Source: Sinohyriopsis cumingii (Eukaryota; Mollusca; Bivalvia; Unionida; Unionidae). Taken from it: a stretch of 64,000 bases of DNA. The notes beneath the pieces were generated by a model, which was given only the letters and a program-made list of their open reading frames with translations, made no database searches and had not been told where the DNA came from. A program made the position numbers and the translations under genes. Below are positions 1 to 12,209 of this stretch, piece by piece (position 1 is the stretch's first letter; each line of letters begins with the position of its first letter). The stretch lies in NCBI GenBank assembly GCA_028554795.2, contig CM068831.1, positions 35,031,644 to 35,095,643 on the forward strand, given 5' to 3'.

Positions 1-992
1 TAAAAAAATTCAATATCCATTATATATTTAGTTTCCATTTTTATATATGATCTTTTATCTCGTAATATTCATATTTACGATTGTTTGGAAGGGTTTATTC
101 TTTTACAATTCTTTATATTTACATTTCTATCATAAACGGTGGTATCCTACAGTACCTTTCATTTACATGTATTTGTAAAAATTTAACTTCCTAAAATAGT
201 TTTGTGTAATGATTTACCTTTAATCATGTAGACATTTACGTGCCGACTTGCCTTAAACCTGAATGTATTCATACCTTCTGGTCTGCTCCCTAACATGTGT
301 TTGGTACAACTGTAATTAAATCAAGGGCTTTTGACCTTTGTCAGTGAGGTATCTTTCTTGATGATTGTTTGATTATTGTGGTTTCACGGCATAGCAACGC
401 CACAACAAATGTATGTCGTTGACGTTCTGTAGTAATCTCTTTTTATCTATAGCAGAGAATAAAATATCATCGATAAATAAAGAGTCTTCAGTTTTCAATT
501 AATGCGTTCCATTATGTAGTAAGTTCTGACTTTGAAGAGGTGACTGATAATATGTTGCCCTAAGTACTATACGGATGATAGCTTTCAAAAGAATGGTACC
601 CTACCTTTATTCTGTATTGGCTGTCTTTCGTATAGTTGTATGTAATGCTTGGTAGGCATCCCTTTACAAGTACATTGATAGCTTATTCATGATGGCATTC
701 TTCAGCGTAGTTTTTGTATCCTTAGATAAAGTAAACAAGATGGCTACTATACATAAAATATAACAGACAGCAAGACCTTCTGGCTGTCACAACTTTTTTT
801 ATTCTTGAATAGCCCTTGATTCATGCACTATTTATATGGTGTAGAACAAATATCACTGCGAATGTTTGGAAATATTAGAATAGGAAATACACATCACAAA
901 GAATTCATAATATTTACAATATTTTGCAGGTATCTCAAACATGTAATCTTTATCTATCACGTCTAATCCCCGGATTAGCATCGAGCTTTAGA
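1..992. other. Non-coding, 3' flank of glycosyltransferase gene
   Basis: No open frame or repeat of note was seen. This DNA lies downstream of the minus-strand glycosyltransferase stop codon, so it should hold its 3' UTR. On the minus strand a run reading AATAAA occurs near 796-801, a possible polyadenylation signal about 190 bases after the stop. Confidence 0.4.
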
Positions 993-1177
993 TCATGGGT
1001 CTTCCTCTGCATCAACATTTCCATACACGTCAAGGCGGATGGGATTCTCGGGAAGATTTTCGTACCCAGCTCTCCAAGTCGTTACCAGATTATTTGATGG
1101 GTTTTTCGATTCTTGTGATAATCCTGGTCCATAATGAAGACCAGACTCTTTCCAATTTACTGTAAGACCCAGGTGAC
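993..1177 (-). CDS. Glycosyltransferase, terminal coding exon
   Basis: Second and last coding exon of the gene whose first exon is 11330-12209. A good splice acceptor (TTTTCATGCAG) ends at 1178 on the minus strand, and the exon starts with the second base of a codon. That matches the first exon, which ends after one base of a codon. It adds about 61 residues (HLGLTVNWKESGLHYGPGL onwards) and ends at a stop at 993. Joining the exons gives 1065 coding bases, about 354 residues. The split codon becomes glycine. The link is inferred from strand, phase and splice signals; the two exons are 10 kb apart. Confidence 0.7.
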
Positions 1178-1879
1178 CTGCATGAAAAGTACAATAAACA
1201 AAATGAGAAAATAAATAAATGACAAGGGTTCCACGAAACACCACGTTTCACCTTGACCTACGCCTTTCTGATGCCTGCATTGCATAAATGAATTCCAGTT
1301 TTCATGCCAGGTAAGTGCTTATAATATTTAATGGTGGGTCTAGTAATAGCTTGTTAGCTATGACCCAGGGGCATGTAGCAGGGAGAGGCGTAGGGGCCAA
1401 TGATAGTTGTATACATTACTTAACCTTTACATACTGATAGATAACGACGTCATAGCAATGACCCTATGTGTTTGGACCTGGCGGGGTGAAAGTAAGAAAC
1501 GAACTAGAATTGCTCAGTTCCTTCCAGCAGTTGCATAAATTATTCCCTTACCAGGAAAACATAACAATGAGTTGACGATGGCAATGACGTCGAAAGTATG
1601 AGTCCGAAAAAGGCGAGACAAACGTGAAATTGTAAACTATGCATAATTAGTATAAACTCTGTGAAATACACATGTATGTAGATACGATTAGAAAAGTGTT
1701 CAAATGCTCCATATACTTACGAGTAAATGCACAAATTGTTTTAATCATATGACAACTTTAGAAGTTAACTAAAGGCTATTAAATAAATCACAAAAATAAT
1801 TGTACAAAAATGTTAAATTGTTTCTAAACCGTTGTAAATAGTTGTGCATGCTCATGAGAAATTGCCAATGACGGTATAT

Positions 1880-1971
<92 letters not shown>
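1880..1971. repeat. (TA)n microsatellite
   Basis: Roughly 80 bases of near-perfect TA repeats preceded by TACATACATACA. Open frames across it (YIYIYI) are artefacts of the repeat. Confidence 0.97.
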
Positions 1972-1974
<3 letters not shown>

Positions 1975-2559
1975 CATAAAAATCACGCTCCTCCGTCAAA
2001 CCAGTGAACATATCGATAAATATGTCTTGATAACGATATTTTGATGTTTAGTATTTAGAATATCGATATCAATGCAGATATATCGGTCTATGTAATGAAG
2101 ACATGTCCAAACGATCAAGAAGGGTACTGTGAATGTTAAGTTACAAATATACGCCGACCCCATGTTTAATACTGCTCACAGAGCGTGATTGATTCAACAA
2201 ATTGTTAAGTAACTGGTCTCAATGACCTTGACAAATCTGCATTGAACAAAACTTACTTTTGGGAAACCATAATGTTTGTATGAGACCTACATTAATCTTT
2301 CATCGTTATATTCGAATCTATATATTTATTCTCTACCCTTAATACATGTCATTCACAAAAGTTCTGCCAATCAATTTACTGCAGAACAAATATTATTTTG
2401 CAGAAACCCTTGTCCAAAATCGTAATAACTTTGATCTTGTTTTTTTTTTTTTTGCTTCTTGAGACCAAAATGGATAGACTTTGTCCCCTTAAATTATACA
2501 AGTTTACCACCATAAAAGAGTTTGTAAGAAATTCAGTTGTATAGCAACATTTCTGTAGA

Positions 2560-2925
2560 ATACTGTACACTAAATAATGTACACTAAATAATGTACACGA
2601 AATACTGTACACTAAATAATATTCACTAAATACTGTACACTAAATAATGTACACTAAATAATGTACACGAAATACTGTACACTAAATAATGTTCACTAAA
2701 TACTGTACACTAAATAATGTACACTAAATAATGTACACGAAATACTGTACACTAAATAATGTTCACTAAAAACTGTACACTAAATAATGTACACTAAATA
2801 ATGTTCACCAAATAATGTACACAAAAACTGTACACTAAATAATGTTCACTAAATAATGTACACGAAATACTGTACACTAATGTTCACTAAATAATGTACA
2901 CTAAATACTGTACTCGAAATACTAT
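2560..2925. repeat. Minisatellite, GTACACTAAATAAT units
   Basis: About 27 copies of a 13-14-bp unit (TGTACACTAAATAA with variants TGTTCACTAAATAA and TGTACACGAAATAC). Blocks of variants recur in the same order (for example 2596-2670, 2655-2730 and 2715-2780), so there is a longer period of about 60 bp on top of the basic unit. Confidence 0.93.
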
Positions 2926-3182
2926 CAAGAATGGAAATCAGATCAATAGGAAACCTGTTATGTTAGATATATAAGGAGAATTTACTGAGTTTACACAACG
3001 AAATCTGACGAGACTAAACTATTATGATCAGCAGACATCTTACACAAATAAATTTTACAACATCAGATTCATCGAGTGTTCAGAGCGACGAGGAAGTATG
3101 TAGCAAATCAACAAGATTACACACATTAATAACTGAAATGATGTATAGCTTTCTTATCGCCACAACATGATTTTCTTTTGAA

Positions 3183-3186
<4 letters not shown>

Positions 3187-3264
<78 letters not shown>
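3187..3264. repeat. (TA)n microsatellite
   Basis: Almost 80 bases of uninterrupted TA repeats. Confidence 0.97.
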
Positions 3265-3269
<5 letters not shown>

Positions 3270-5094
3270 AATAAACAACAAAGAAAACATTCACTTTTGA
3301 GCTAAAATCTGAAGCTAAGAGTCAAAATTCTAAATAGACATATGATAGATTATTTTAAACGTATTTTACAGCCATAAATGGATACACATGGGTCGGGTTA
3401 CAAGTTTCCAGCTTATAATAAGCCCCGCCCCTACAGCATATATGAAATCAAATAATGACAAACGAATGATCGTGGCAGAATACATCAAAATAATTCAGTC
3501 GCTAACAATTAAGAAAATCATATCCATGTTGATTAAAATTAATTCTAGCTGCAATTAATTGAGCGGAGAAATTAAATTGAGAATATTCCGTAACTATGTA
3601 ATGCGTTTCCTGTCTTTAATATATGTTTGGAATAAATCAATTAAATTATTATCAACGTCAGCTGTGTAGTCAGATGATCCGGATAACTGATTATTAGTAG
3701 TGGCTGGTACATGGAGATGGTTTGGATTCTGAATCAATTTCCTACGATGTTCAATATAGTATTTACAAATAACTATTTATTGGTATGCATTTTCTATGTC
3801 ATCACCACAGTCAGCTATTGGATTATCTCTGACATGATTAGAATCAATATGGAAATCACTACTATTATGTATAATTCTAGCATGCAGAATGGATAATTTT
3901 CTATTTCCAACTAAAACAAATGGGTCGGTGTCCTCTTTGTCTCTATTTTACTTCTTAAGATGGAGTAGTTACTTTCACTTTAAATAAATCTGGAAGTGAG
4001 TTCCAAAACAGAATAGTAGAGTGTAGGACTGAGTTTTGCCTATTTCGAGTTTGGCATTAATGTGATTAAAATTATTTATATTTCTAAGGTTATTCCTGTT
4101 TGTCTCACCAACCAGTAATTGGTAAGCAAGGTGAGAAGGAGAGGCTCCGTATACAATTTTATTAAAGTAACATTGTTTACGGACCTCTCTTCTATCGGCC
4201 AAATTAGACCAACCAGTTTCTTTATAAATGTTATGACACGTGACACTTCTATTATAGTACATGTCACATGGTCATGCATGCGTATTTACTAATTTTAAAT
4301 TAAATAATAACTGTTCTTTAAAAAATTTAAAACTGATTTTTTATAACCAGAGTATATTCAATCCTAATTATTGAATGATCTGCACCTTAACTGTCACCAG
4401 TAAACTTCCAAACGAAGATTGACTATCGCTATGGACTTTTACAATGCTGGCCAAGTGCTAAACTTGGGTCAAAATAAGAGTTCGTCGAATGGAATCGTGA
4501 CAATCGAGGGTAGTCCGAATTTGTTTATCAATATGCGTAGCTGTCATTGTGACTTCACAGCGTGCGACATTCAATACGGATTGTATAGGATAACACCATT
4601 GGGTTCATTTCGTCCCAACATGTCTACGTAATTTAACATGAAGTGAATAATTGCCACGTAAAGCTATGTAGAATCAAATTATAAAACATGACACCCATTA
4701 CCCATTAATGCCTACATGACCCATGTGACTTACATTATAAGCCCAGTTACAATTATCCGTGCTTCTAATTGTAGTTTTCTAATTTGAGAAAGTTTACGGC
4801 CGAACAATCAGCCCATTCAACATCGGCTGATTCTAATAACAGCGGATATATGTATATTCTTTCTAACGTCTTTCGGGTTATTTGATATTTAGGTGTTTTT
4901 TTTTTTTTACAGCAGTTATCATAAGTATATCATCAATATGTTTGGACCAGTTTGCTATGCTACTGAAAGTTACGCCAAGATATTTCTGAAACTCAACAAA
5001 AGAGATGAATTCGTTTTAGAATTTTAGATCAGGATAAACCGGTTTTAGATTACACGAGAATAGCATTGCTTCAGTTTTGGCTGGATTAAAATCA

Positions 5095-5097
<3 letters not shown>

Positions 5098-5139
<42 letters not shown>
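5098..5139. repeat. (TG)n microsatellite
   Basis: About 20 TG repeats at the minus-strand tail end of the SINE copy that follows; the same (TG/CA)n tail is seen beside other copies in this window. Confidence 0.95.
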
Positions 5140-5142
<3 letters not shown>

Positions 5143-5159
5143 AAAGAGAGAGAGATCGA

Positions 5160-5395
5160 GATCTGGATACTTAAACGTAGCTTTAAAAACATTTCAGTCA
5201 TATCGCTACAATGTATGCAGGGTGGCAGTTTATAGTGATATTTAGCAATAGAGCATCATGCAGCAGACGTGTCCCACACAGTCATATTATCCTGACTGTT
5301 AGTACCATTTTTATAAATCTTTAGTATGACTCGGCTGGGGTTCGACCTCCCGCATCAGAGGCGGATGCTCTGATCACCATGCCAGCGGAACGGTC
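5160..5395 (-). mobile_element. tRNA-derived SINE, family A, minus copy
   Basis: Read on the minus strand, a tRNA-like head carries a B-box-like GGTCGAACCCC, then the body CATACT..AAATGGTACTAACAG, CAGGATAATATGACTG, and the tail that pairs CTGCCAC with CTGCAGACATCGTAGCGATA-type sequence. It is the same family as the copies at 10955, 32515, 37310, 41080, 56560, 57915 and 58470. This copy is diverged, and the anticodon-arm region is altered. Confidence 0.75.
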
Positions 5396-5818
5396 AATTG
5401 AAATCAACTAACCCCTACTCTGAACAAAACATCAATTATTTGTAAATCAGCTTTCAGTATATGTTCTATTTCGTTAGCATTATTGGGTGGATACGCCAGT
5501 CAGCTATCATAGGCAGAGTCTTCTCGTATTTAAGAGGTCATAGCTTATATTGTTACTGTATACAACAAAAAATAACGGACCAAAATCTGAGCCCCGTGTT
5601 ATGACAGCCGCAATTAATTACACTTAGCTAGACAAAAAAATTGACTGATCCCTCGATGCTTGTTTGTGAAAACTTCATCCAAAGTATGTGGCAAAGTAAC
5701 TGAAATGTGATCATTTTAATATATGTTGACAAAAACCGGTGTGACATGAGGAGGTGACACCTGTATAAAAGGTGTAATTTTAAACTTATATCTATTAAAT
5801 CATGCATATTTTATCATC

Positions 5819-5819
<1 letters not shown>

Positions 5820-5903
<84 letters not shown>

Positions 5904-5915
5904 GATAAAAACAAC

Positions 5916-5971
<56 letters not shown>
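5820..5971. repeat. Double (TA)n tract around a short palindrome
   Basis: Two long TA arrays (5822-5900 and 5920-5971) are separated by TTGTGATAAAAACAACACAA, whose ends TTGTG/CACAA are self-complementary. The whole region can fold on itself. Open frames here are repeat artefacts. Confidence 0.95.
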
Positions 5972-5972
<1 letters not shown>

Positions 5973-6405
5973 GAACGCATAGGTTAAACGGCACAAAAAC
6001 ACAATCATTACTCTGTGTGTGTGCATGTGTATGTATGCATATATGTATATGTATACATATATGTATGTATATGTGTAAAGTATGTATGTATGCATGTATG
6101 TATGTATAATTCAAATTTTTATAAATGAAACGGATTTTCTGCAATACGACTGGCTGTAAACGGTCACGTGATACTGATCTGGATTTTTTTACACATCGAT
6201 AAATTCTGGGACTACTTTCGGTTTTTGTACTGTTTGCAATATAAATAAACATTGCAGACACGTCATTGTGAAACGATTGTTTCATCTTTTAATTTTTTTC
6301 TCAGCAAATAAATATAAATTATACCCTTTTATACTTTTTCAAACATACTTTGACTGAAATGCATAGTTTACAATTTGGCGTTTGTCTGCTACATAGTCGC
6401 GCAAA

Positions 6406-6597
6406 ATGGCCGAATACGGTGATTTTTCACTGCAATATTCTGCGGATTTTTTTTAACAATTAGATGACAAGGAGTTAAAAGAAATAATCGCAGCGATTGA
6501 AGCAGATGAAGATGGATTTGACTATAACGTGATTGATGTTACAAATGCTGAAAATGAAACAGAACAACAGAGATTGATAAATTCCCTCACATAGCAC
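6406..6597 (+). pseudogene. Degenerate ORF, possible old transposon fragment
   Basis: A frame starts ATGGCCGAATACGGTGATTT and is cut after 16 codons by TAA within a T-run. It then reads on in the same frame for about 45 acidic, protein-like codons (QLDDKELKEIIAAIEADEDG and onwards) to a TAG at about 6595. The codon texture is unlike the surrounding AT-rich DNA, and an acidic N-terminus of this kind is common in transposon-derived proteins. I cannot identify the family. A single-exon remnant is the simplest reading. Confidence 0.3.
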
Positions 6598-7239
6598 CCA
6601 ATGACCTCAGTCACCCTAGCAATACACAACAACAACAATAATAGCGTGGGAACTGGGTCAGTCAATTTTGAGGTCGCTGAGGGATATAAACCAAGATTAG
6701 AGAAATTATGTGAGGAGGACTTAAAAGCTATTGGAATAAATCAATATTAGAGGCTACTAAATGAAGCACAAAATGGGGTATTGGCGTTTTCTATAGTATT
6801 TTTTAAAAATAATTTAATTTTGTTTGCTTATTTAAAAAACGTGAAACGTGTGTGGATGTTGGTGGTTTGATGAATATGACCACTAACACAAAAATAAAAA
6901 CAAATATTTATGAGACCATTATTCAAAGACGGAAAAAAGTTTTTAATGGTAAAACTACCATCTCCACAAATGTGACTTAACACCGATGAAAATTTATATA
7001 ATAATCCAATAAAGGTGATTGTTTTGCTAATTTAAATTATTTTGGATGAGTAGTCATTAATTCCTTCCAGCACTCCTGCACTCAACTATGCAACCAAACA
7101 AAACATATGGTCGGTTTTGCGAGGAACTCTGCAATTAACAACTGCACATTTAATTTCAGATTAGATAACTGAATGGTGTCTTGTTAAGAATTAACGCTGA
7201 TGAAAAAGATATAAAATTTTATTCCTGTATATGACATAC

Positions 7240-7702
7240 TAAAATTATAAAAAGAATGTTATTGAGAAAAAAAAGAAATGTGCTGACACCACAGATAGCC
7301 ATTGCTTAATATGTAAAGTATGAAGTTGCCGAATAAACGTAACATTTCATTTGACATTTGATCAAGTATTAACGCATTTGAGAATGATATAAAATGTTAT
7401 TTCTGTATCCAATTTATTTAATTGCCCTTTATGTTAGTAAGGGATAGCATCATCTTATTCATATTTCCATGTTGTTCATTGATAAATTCCATTATGAGTT
7501 AAGGTTTGATTGGAAATTGAATCTAGCACACTAGTACATTCCATATTAGCCTTTATTGTGTAAGGTCATGGTCATCTGACGTAGCAGATGGGACTGACTA
7601 AAATTGAACAAGAATGTTGTAACTGAACTAATGTTGTGTTGAAACTATCGATAACCATTGCCTAAGATTTAAAGTATGAAATTTCTGAATAAACGGAACT
7701 GT
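7240..7702. repeat. Diverged direct repeat (about 100 bp, twice)
   Basis: Two related stretches, about 7240-7345 and 7605-7702, share the order AGAATGTT..., then TAGCCATTGC / TAACCATTGC, then AAAGTATGAA and GAATAAACG. An old interspersed or tandem duplication of unknown kind. Confidence 0.5.
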
Positions 7703-7938
7703 GACGGTAGTCAGTATGTTCGTTTGATTCTGTACAGGTTATGCATTATGGGGCGATGTAAGCGGCGAATGAAAGAAACGTACGCGCTACTTAAATTGGA
7801 ATGCATTATTGATGGATTAAGTTGATTTGACGAAGAAAGGACGAAATTGGAATTATAAGGATCAAATGATCATGGTTGGGTATTTATCGATGTGTAAATG
7901 TTACCTAATTACTGACAAAGTTAACATAATGTCCTTCG

Positions 7939-8045
<107 letters not shown>

Positions 8046-8225
8046 AGTTTTGGATATCACGTTCTTCTACCCAAATGTTAATTAAATCATGCTTGTTAGT
8101 TTTGTATTAGTAAATGCCGAAAATGTGGGTCAAATCTAGTCTTGCATTATAGGTTGTTGACTTAAGATAACTCCTCTTCCCGCCACATTTAATACATGCA
8201 GGTGAATAGTCTCCTTCAAAGGCAA

Positions 8226-8407
8226 CATTTCAGTACTCAGCCTTTGAGTGTAAACCCATACATTTTAGTACTCAGCCTTTGAGTGTAAACCCATACATTT
8301 CAGTACTCAGCCTTTGAGTGTAAACCCATACATTTCAGTACTCAGCCTTTGAGTGTAAACCCATACATTTTAGTACTCAGCCTTTGAGTGTAAACCCATA
8401 CATTTTA
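8226..8407. repeat. Minisatellite, five copies of about 35 bp
   Basis: The unit reads CATTTCAGTACTCAGCCTTT followed by GAGTGTAAACCCATA. Copies differ only at the TTTCAG/TTTTAG position, so the array is recent or homogenised. No coding potential was seen. Confidence 0.93.
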
Positions 8408-9166
8408 ATAATAAAGGTATTGTTAAGTTAAGAGTTGGGATTTTTGAATAAATTTGCATATTTGACAGATCTTCTCATTTTGCGTCATTAGCAGGAACAC
8501 GCTTTTCCCTCACATTCTTTATTTAAACGACTGTGAACAATTATTTTCATTAATATGTTTAATTCCGTTATTATTTACATGTAAATAGAACTGTTTAACA
8601 CCATGACAACCATTCAGATCCATCGGTCTATAGAAGATTGCTTTACATAATTTATTTCTACTGAACAGTTTAACGTTTTATTTTGCTTTTACAATTTGAT
8701 GTAAATCGTTCTTTGATGTTTTACAAAAAGAAGCTTAAAAGGTGCGTTATATGTATTTCCAAAGACTGAATGCTGCATTTGAATACTGGTTCACTCGAAA
8801 TGGCTATGAAAATTTACATAATTTATATTACAGATAAAGCCAACAGATCTTAAACAGTTATCAACCACAAATGTCATTCTGTGTCGTTTATATGGTTTGC
8901 CTTACAGTTATATCTAAATTCTTTTATGGTATTCAAAAAGCCCTTGTTCGAAGAGAAAACGTCCACAAACTTGAATTTTTATGTTTTCCGTACTGGATAT
9001 TATATCAATGAAATTAATGTGCCGGTCAAATGGCAATCATTGTCCCGTTTAATGCTTATTTGGCATAATAAATTTGCTGTATTTTATTTGTCAACTTAAG
9101 TTGTTATTCTCTATTATGTACTATTGAAAAGGACTGTAATGCTTTTTAAAAAGGAAATGAAGAAAG

Positions 9167-9440
9167 TTATACCTACCTACCAACTAATCAACCTACCTAA
9201 CTACCTACTTACCTACCAACCTACGTACCTACCAATCTACATACCTTCCTACCTACCTACGCACCTACCTACCTACCTACATACATACGTACGTACATAC
9301 ATACATACATACATACATACATACGCATGTACCTACCTACCTGCATACATACATACATACATACATACATACATACATACATACATACACACACAAAACA
9401 TGCATCCATCCATTCATCCATCCATGCATGGATGCATACA
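9167..9440. repeat. (ACCT)n / (ACAT)n / (CATC)n compound microsatellite
   Basis: Tetranucleotide repeats change along the tract from CTAC/CTAC through CATA to CATC. The long open frame across it (YLPTYLP...YIHTYIH) is a repeat artefact, as no tetranucleotide phase carries a stop. Confidence 0.95.
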
Positions 9441-10954
9441 TACAACCTTAATAGATCGTGTAGCTAGATATGTTAGATCTTGTTTCTAAGTCACAAAGAT
9501 TTTATAAGACATAACTTCTAATATAAACGTTGCATGCTGGGGATCAATCTGTACGGGTAGATTCTACAGAATTACATGCTGAGTAAATTACAAACGGAAA
9601 AATTACAGATAAGAAAAGAGATATTTGCAGAATGTAGAGATGGGCGTTTGTTATCCAAATACTCGTACTAGTATTGCTACAAAAATGTATCATCGACTTA
9701 CGTTTGGATAGGTGACTAGAGTCATTCCAACTTCCGTTTACATAGTTATTCACGCCATTCTCGACCTTTGATGTGTATCTTTCCCAATGAATAAAAAGGA
9801 CCCTCTCTCTCTTTTAACGGGTCGATTGGAATAATTCAGGTGCTACACAATGGACTGGTGACCTCAGTTATGGCAGTAAATGATCGCGATAAAAGACTGT
9901 CTTGTAATACCAATGACGCCACGCACGTACGTTGAGCCAGAATTAAACGAAAACTCTCTGTTGGGCCATCGGTAATTTACTGTGTAAACAAAGAAACATG
10001 CTCTACGGGTTCACTCTTTCCATAAATCACACCGAATCATGAAGACAAAAATATATGTACGTTCCAAGGAGCTAGTATATTAAATTTTATTTCCATTGAA
10101 ATTGACCTTTACATTTCAAACATTATGTCCTTGAATCGTTTAATCAAACACATAAAGATAAATGTACAACTGCGATGGTAAACTTACATCAGCATTTGTT
10201 TAGTATTTGACTGGACATCAGCAAACTAACGCTAGCGAAATGTTTTTGTTTTTTTTTTTTTTTTTTTTTTTTAATATACGCTTCATGATGCGGGCAATTT
10301 TAAGATCTGAGGCAATTTCAATACTACACTATTAATACACATGTTGAGTGGAAAGTAACGTTCCTGAAACACACACGTCCAGGACAAATTTACTTCGTTT
10401 TTGTGAGCTTAGAATTTTTTTTTATTGTATGCGGAGACCATTTATAATTATATTACATTGATGAATGGCAGTATGACACTAGAGACGTTTTAAAATTAAA
10501 CAGCATGGCTTAAATAATGATGGTATCTTTCATATCTTATACTTATATATTTTTCAGTTCTTCTTTTATACTTGTCTTTATTATATGCAAAGACCCGGTC
10601 CAGTAAATATTCATTTCAAACAACAGAACAAATTAGTTATGGACGAGACCAATAACTTTGCTGGACAGTGATGGTTTTCAGTTACGTTCGCACGCTAGGC
10701 ATTAAGTGTTCATGGATTCTCAAGTTTACATTGTTGCAAGGCTTTAAGACTGATATTTTAGTGACTGTGTTCTCTGGATTGGTGAAAACATACATTATAT
10801 AGTCACTAACCAGTTTGAGATGGTGTTGCGGAGTGTTGCAATGTACTGCATTGTGAGAATGCTAATGAAAATGTGAAAAAGAACTAAAAAACACCACCTC
10901 GCCTTTAACTTTTGGTGGATGATGTAGCTATAATATACTGCCGGTGACACCGCT

Positions 10955-11150
10955 CCGGTGGCCTATTGGTTAGAGCGTCCGCATCGAATGCGGGAGGTCG
11001 TGGGTTCGATCCCCGGCCAAGTCATACCAAATACTTACAAAAATGGTACTTACAGCTGTCTCGCTTGGCGCTCAGCATTAAGAGGTTAGTGTTAGGACTG
11101 GTCGGCCTGGTGTCAGGATAATGTGACGGGGAGGGACATCATTCTACATG
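10955..11150 (+). mobile_element. tRNA-derived SINE, family A, plus copy
   Basis: The head GCTCCGGTGGCCTATTGGTT..GGTCGTGGGTTCGATCCCCG contains clear pol III A-box (TGGCCTATTGG) and B-box (GGTTCGATCCC) sequences. It is followed by the body (CATACCAAATACTTACAAAA, CGCTTGGCGCTCAGCATTAA, GTCAGGATAATGTGACGGG). The 3' half found in other copies is replaced here by the CATA microsatellite. It lies in the glycosyltransferase intron. Confidence 0.85.
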
Positions 11151-11234
11151 CATGCATGTATACATACATACATACATACATACGCACGCACGCACGCACA
11201 CACACACGCACGCACGCACGCATACATACATACA

Positions 11235-11266
<32 letters not shown>

Positions 11267-11318
11267 CATACATACATACATACATACATACATACATACA
11301 TACATACATACATACAAA
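11151..11318. repeat. (CATA)n / (CACG)n microsatellite
   Basis: A tetranucleotide tract directly downstream of the glycosyltransferase splice donor. It extends the apparent open frame past the donor with a YVCM-type repeat that is not part of the protein. Confidence 0.95.
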
Positions 11319-11329
11319 ACGATTACTAC

Positions 11330-12209
11330 CTGCAAAGTTTGGATATAATGTAAATTCCTGACTCTTCCATGCATGGTATATGTGCCACATGGACCACATG
11401 CCTTCTGTTTTACCAGTCTGAATAAATGTCTGATACCAGCTAGTGGGTAAAATGTTTGGCACTAATGGCTGAAATTTGTCATCATGCAGCATAACCTCAA
11501 CCCAATCTCTGAACTTCACCCAATTTCTCCGGTTTGGTGAAAATCCCCATGTTCCAATTACTGGATAAAGGAATACAAACTCCTCAAATGGTGCTTCTAG
11601 GAGTCCCTCAGAACCTATCCCATGCTTAATACTGATCCCTTGAAGGGAATAGCCATTCACTTCAACAAGTTTGTCATATTTTTTATGCACAAGCTTCAAC
11701 CATTTGTAAAAATATGGAGAAACTGTTAGATCATCCTCGAAAATTACAACAATTTCTGAGCTGTTTGATTTTGGGGTCCAAGTATTCAACCACTGGCCAT
11801 AAATTCCAACATGAAAAGTATGATTATGAACTATTTTAACTCCATGTTTAAACTGAAATTCACTGGCAATTCTATAGGTATTCTCATCAATTTTACCATC
11901 TTTTGATCTGTCTATCCATATATCAAGCACTACGCTATCACCAAAATAAAAGGCATCATTTAATGATTTAGCCAGTCTCAACAGAGAATCCGCACGATTA
12001 TAAACTGTTACAATGATACGCAAGTCCGGTGATTCGTCGTGGATGGGGGGCTCGCCGTACAGGTCTTTGTGTTGTAGCTTTATTCTCCTCCAAACATTAT
12101 CTGGTACATTGTAGCTCACAGAATATTTGAAGAACTTGTTATACAAGGATTGCACCAGAAAAATGATAAACATTACAAGGATTAACACTTTTGCTTGAGA
12201 ATACTTCAT
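11330..12209 (-). CDS. Type II membrane glycosyltransferase, first coding exon
   Basis: This exon encodes 293 residues from ATG at 12209. Residues 7-22 are a single hydrophobic segment after a short basic N-terminus, the signal-anchor layout of Golgi type II enzymes. The luminal part has a nucleotide-sugar-transferase texture: IIVTVYNRADSLLRL at about 64-79 and a metal-binding-type acidic motif VVIFEDDLTVSPYF at about 153-166, resembling the EDD of GNT-I-like GT-A enzymes. GTWGFSPNRRNW and WYQTFIQTGK follow. The exon ends at TTTGCAG|GTAGTA, phase 1, and the terminal exon at 993-1177 continues in frame. The substrate is unknown; GT-A fold and Golgi location are inferred from the family pattern. 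No stop or shift is seen. Confidence 0.82.

Noticed and set aside
5800..6285. 161-codon frame over the TA tracts
   Set aside because: Long TA and CATA repeats contain no stop in two phases; not coding.
9124..9489. 121-codon Tyr/Pro/Thr frame
   Set aside because: Tetranucleotide repeats, no stop possible in the tract.
10955..11025. Functional tRNA gene
   Set aside because: The head has A- and B-boxes, but the same sequence plus body recurs many times in the window; it is a SINE head, and the acceptor stem is imperfect.
11139..11329. C-terminal extension of the glycosyltransferase into VCMYVCMYV
   Set aside because: A clear splice donor at 11330/11329 ends the exon; the extension is a CATA microsatellite.
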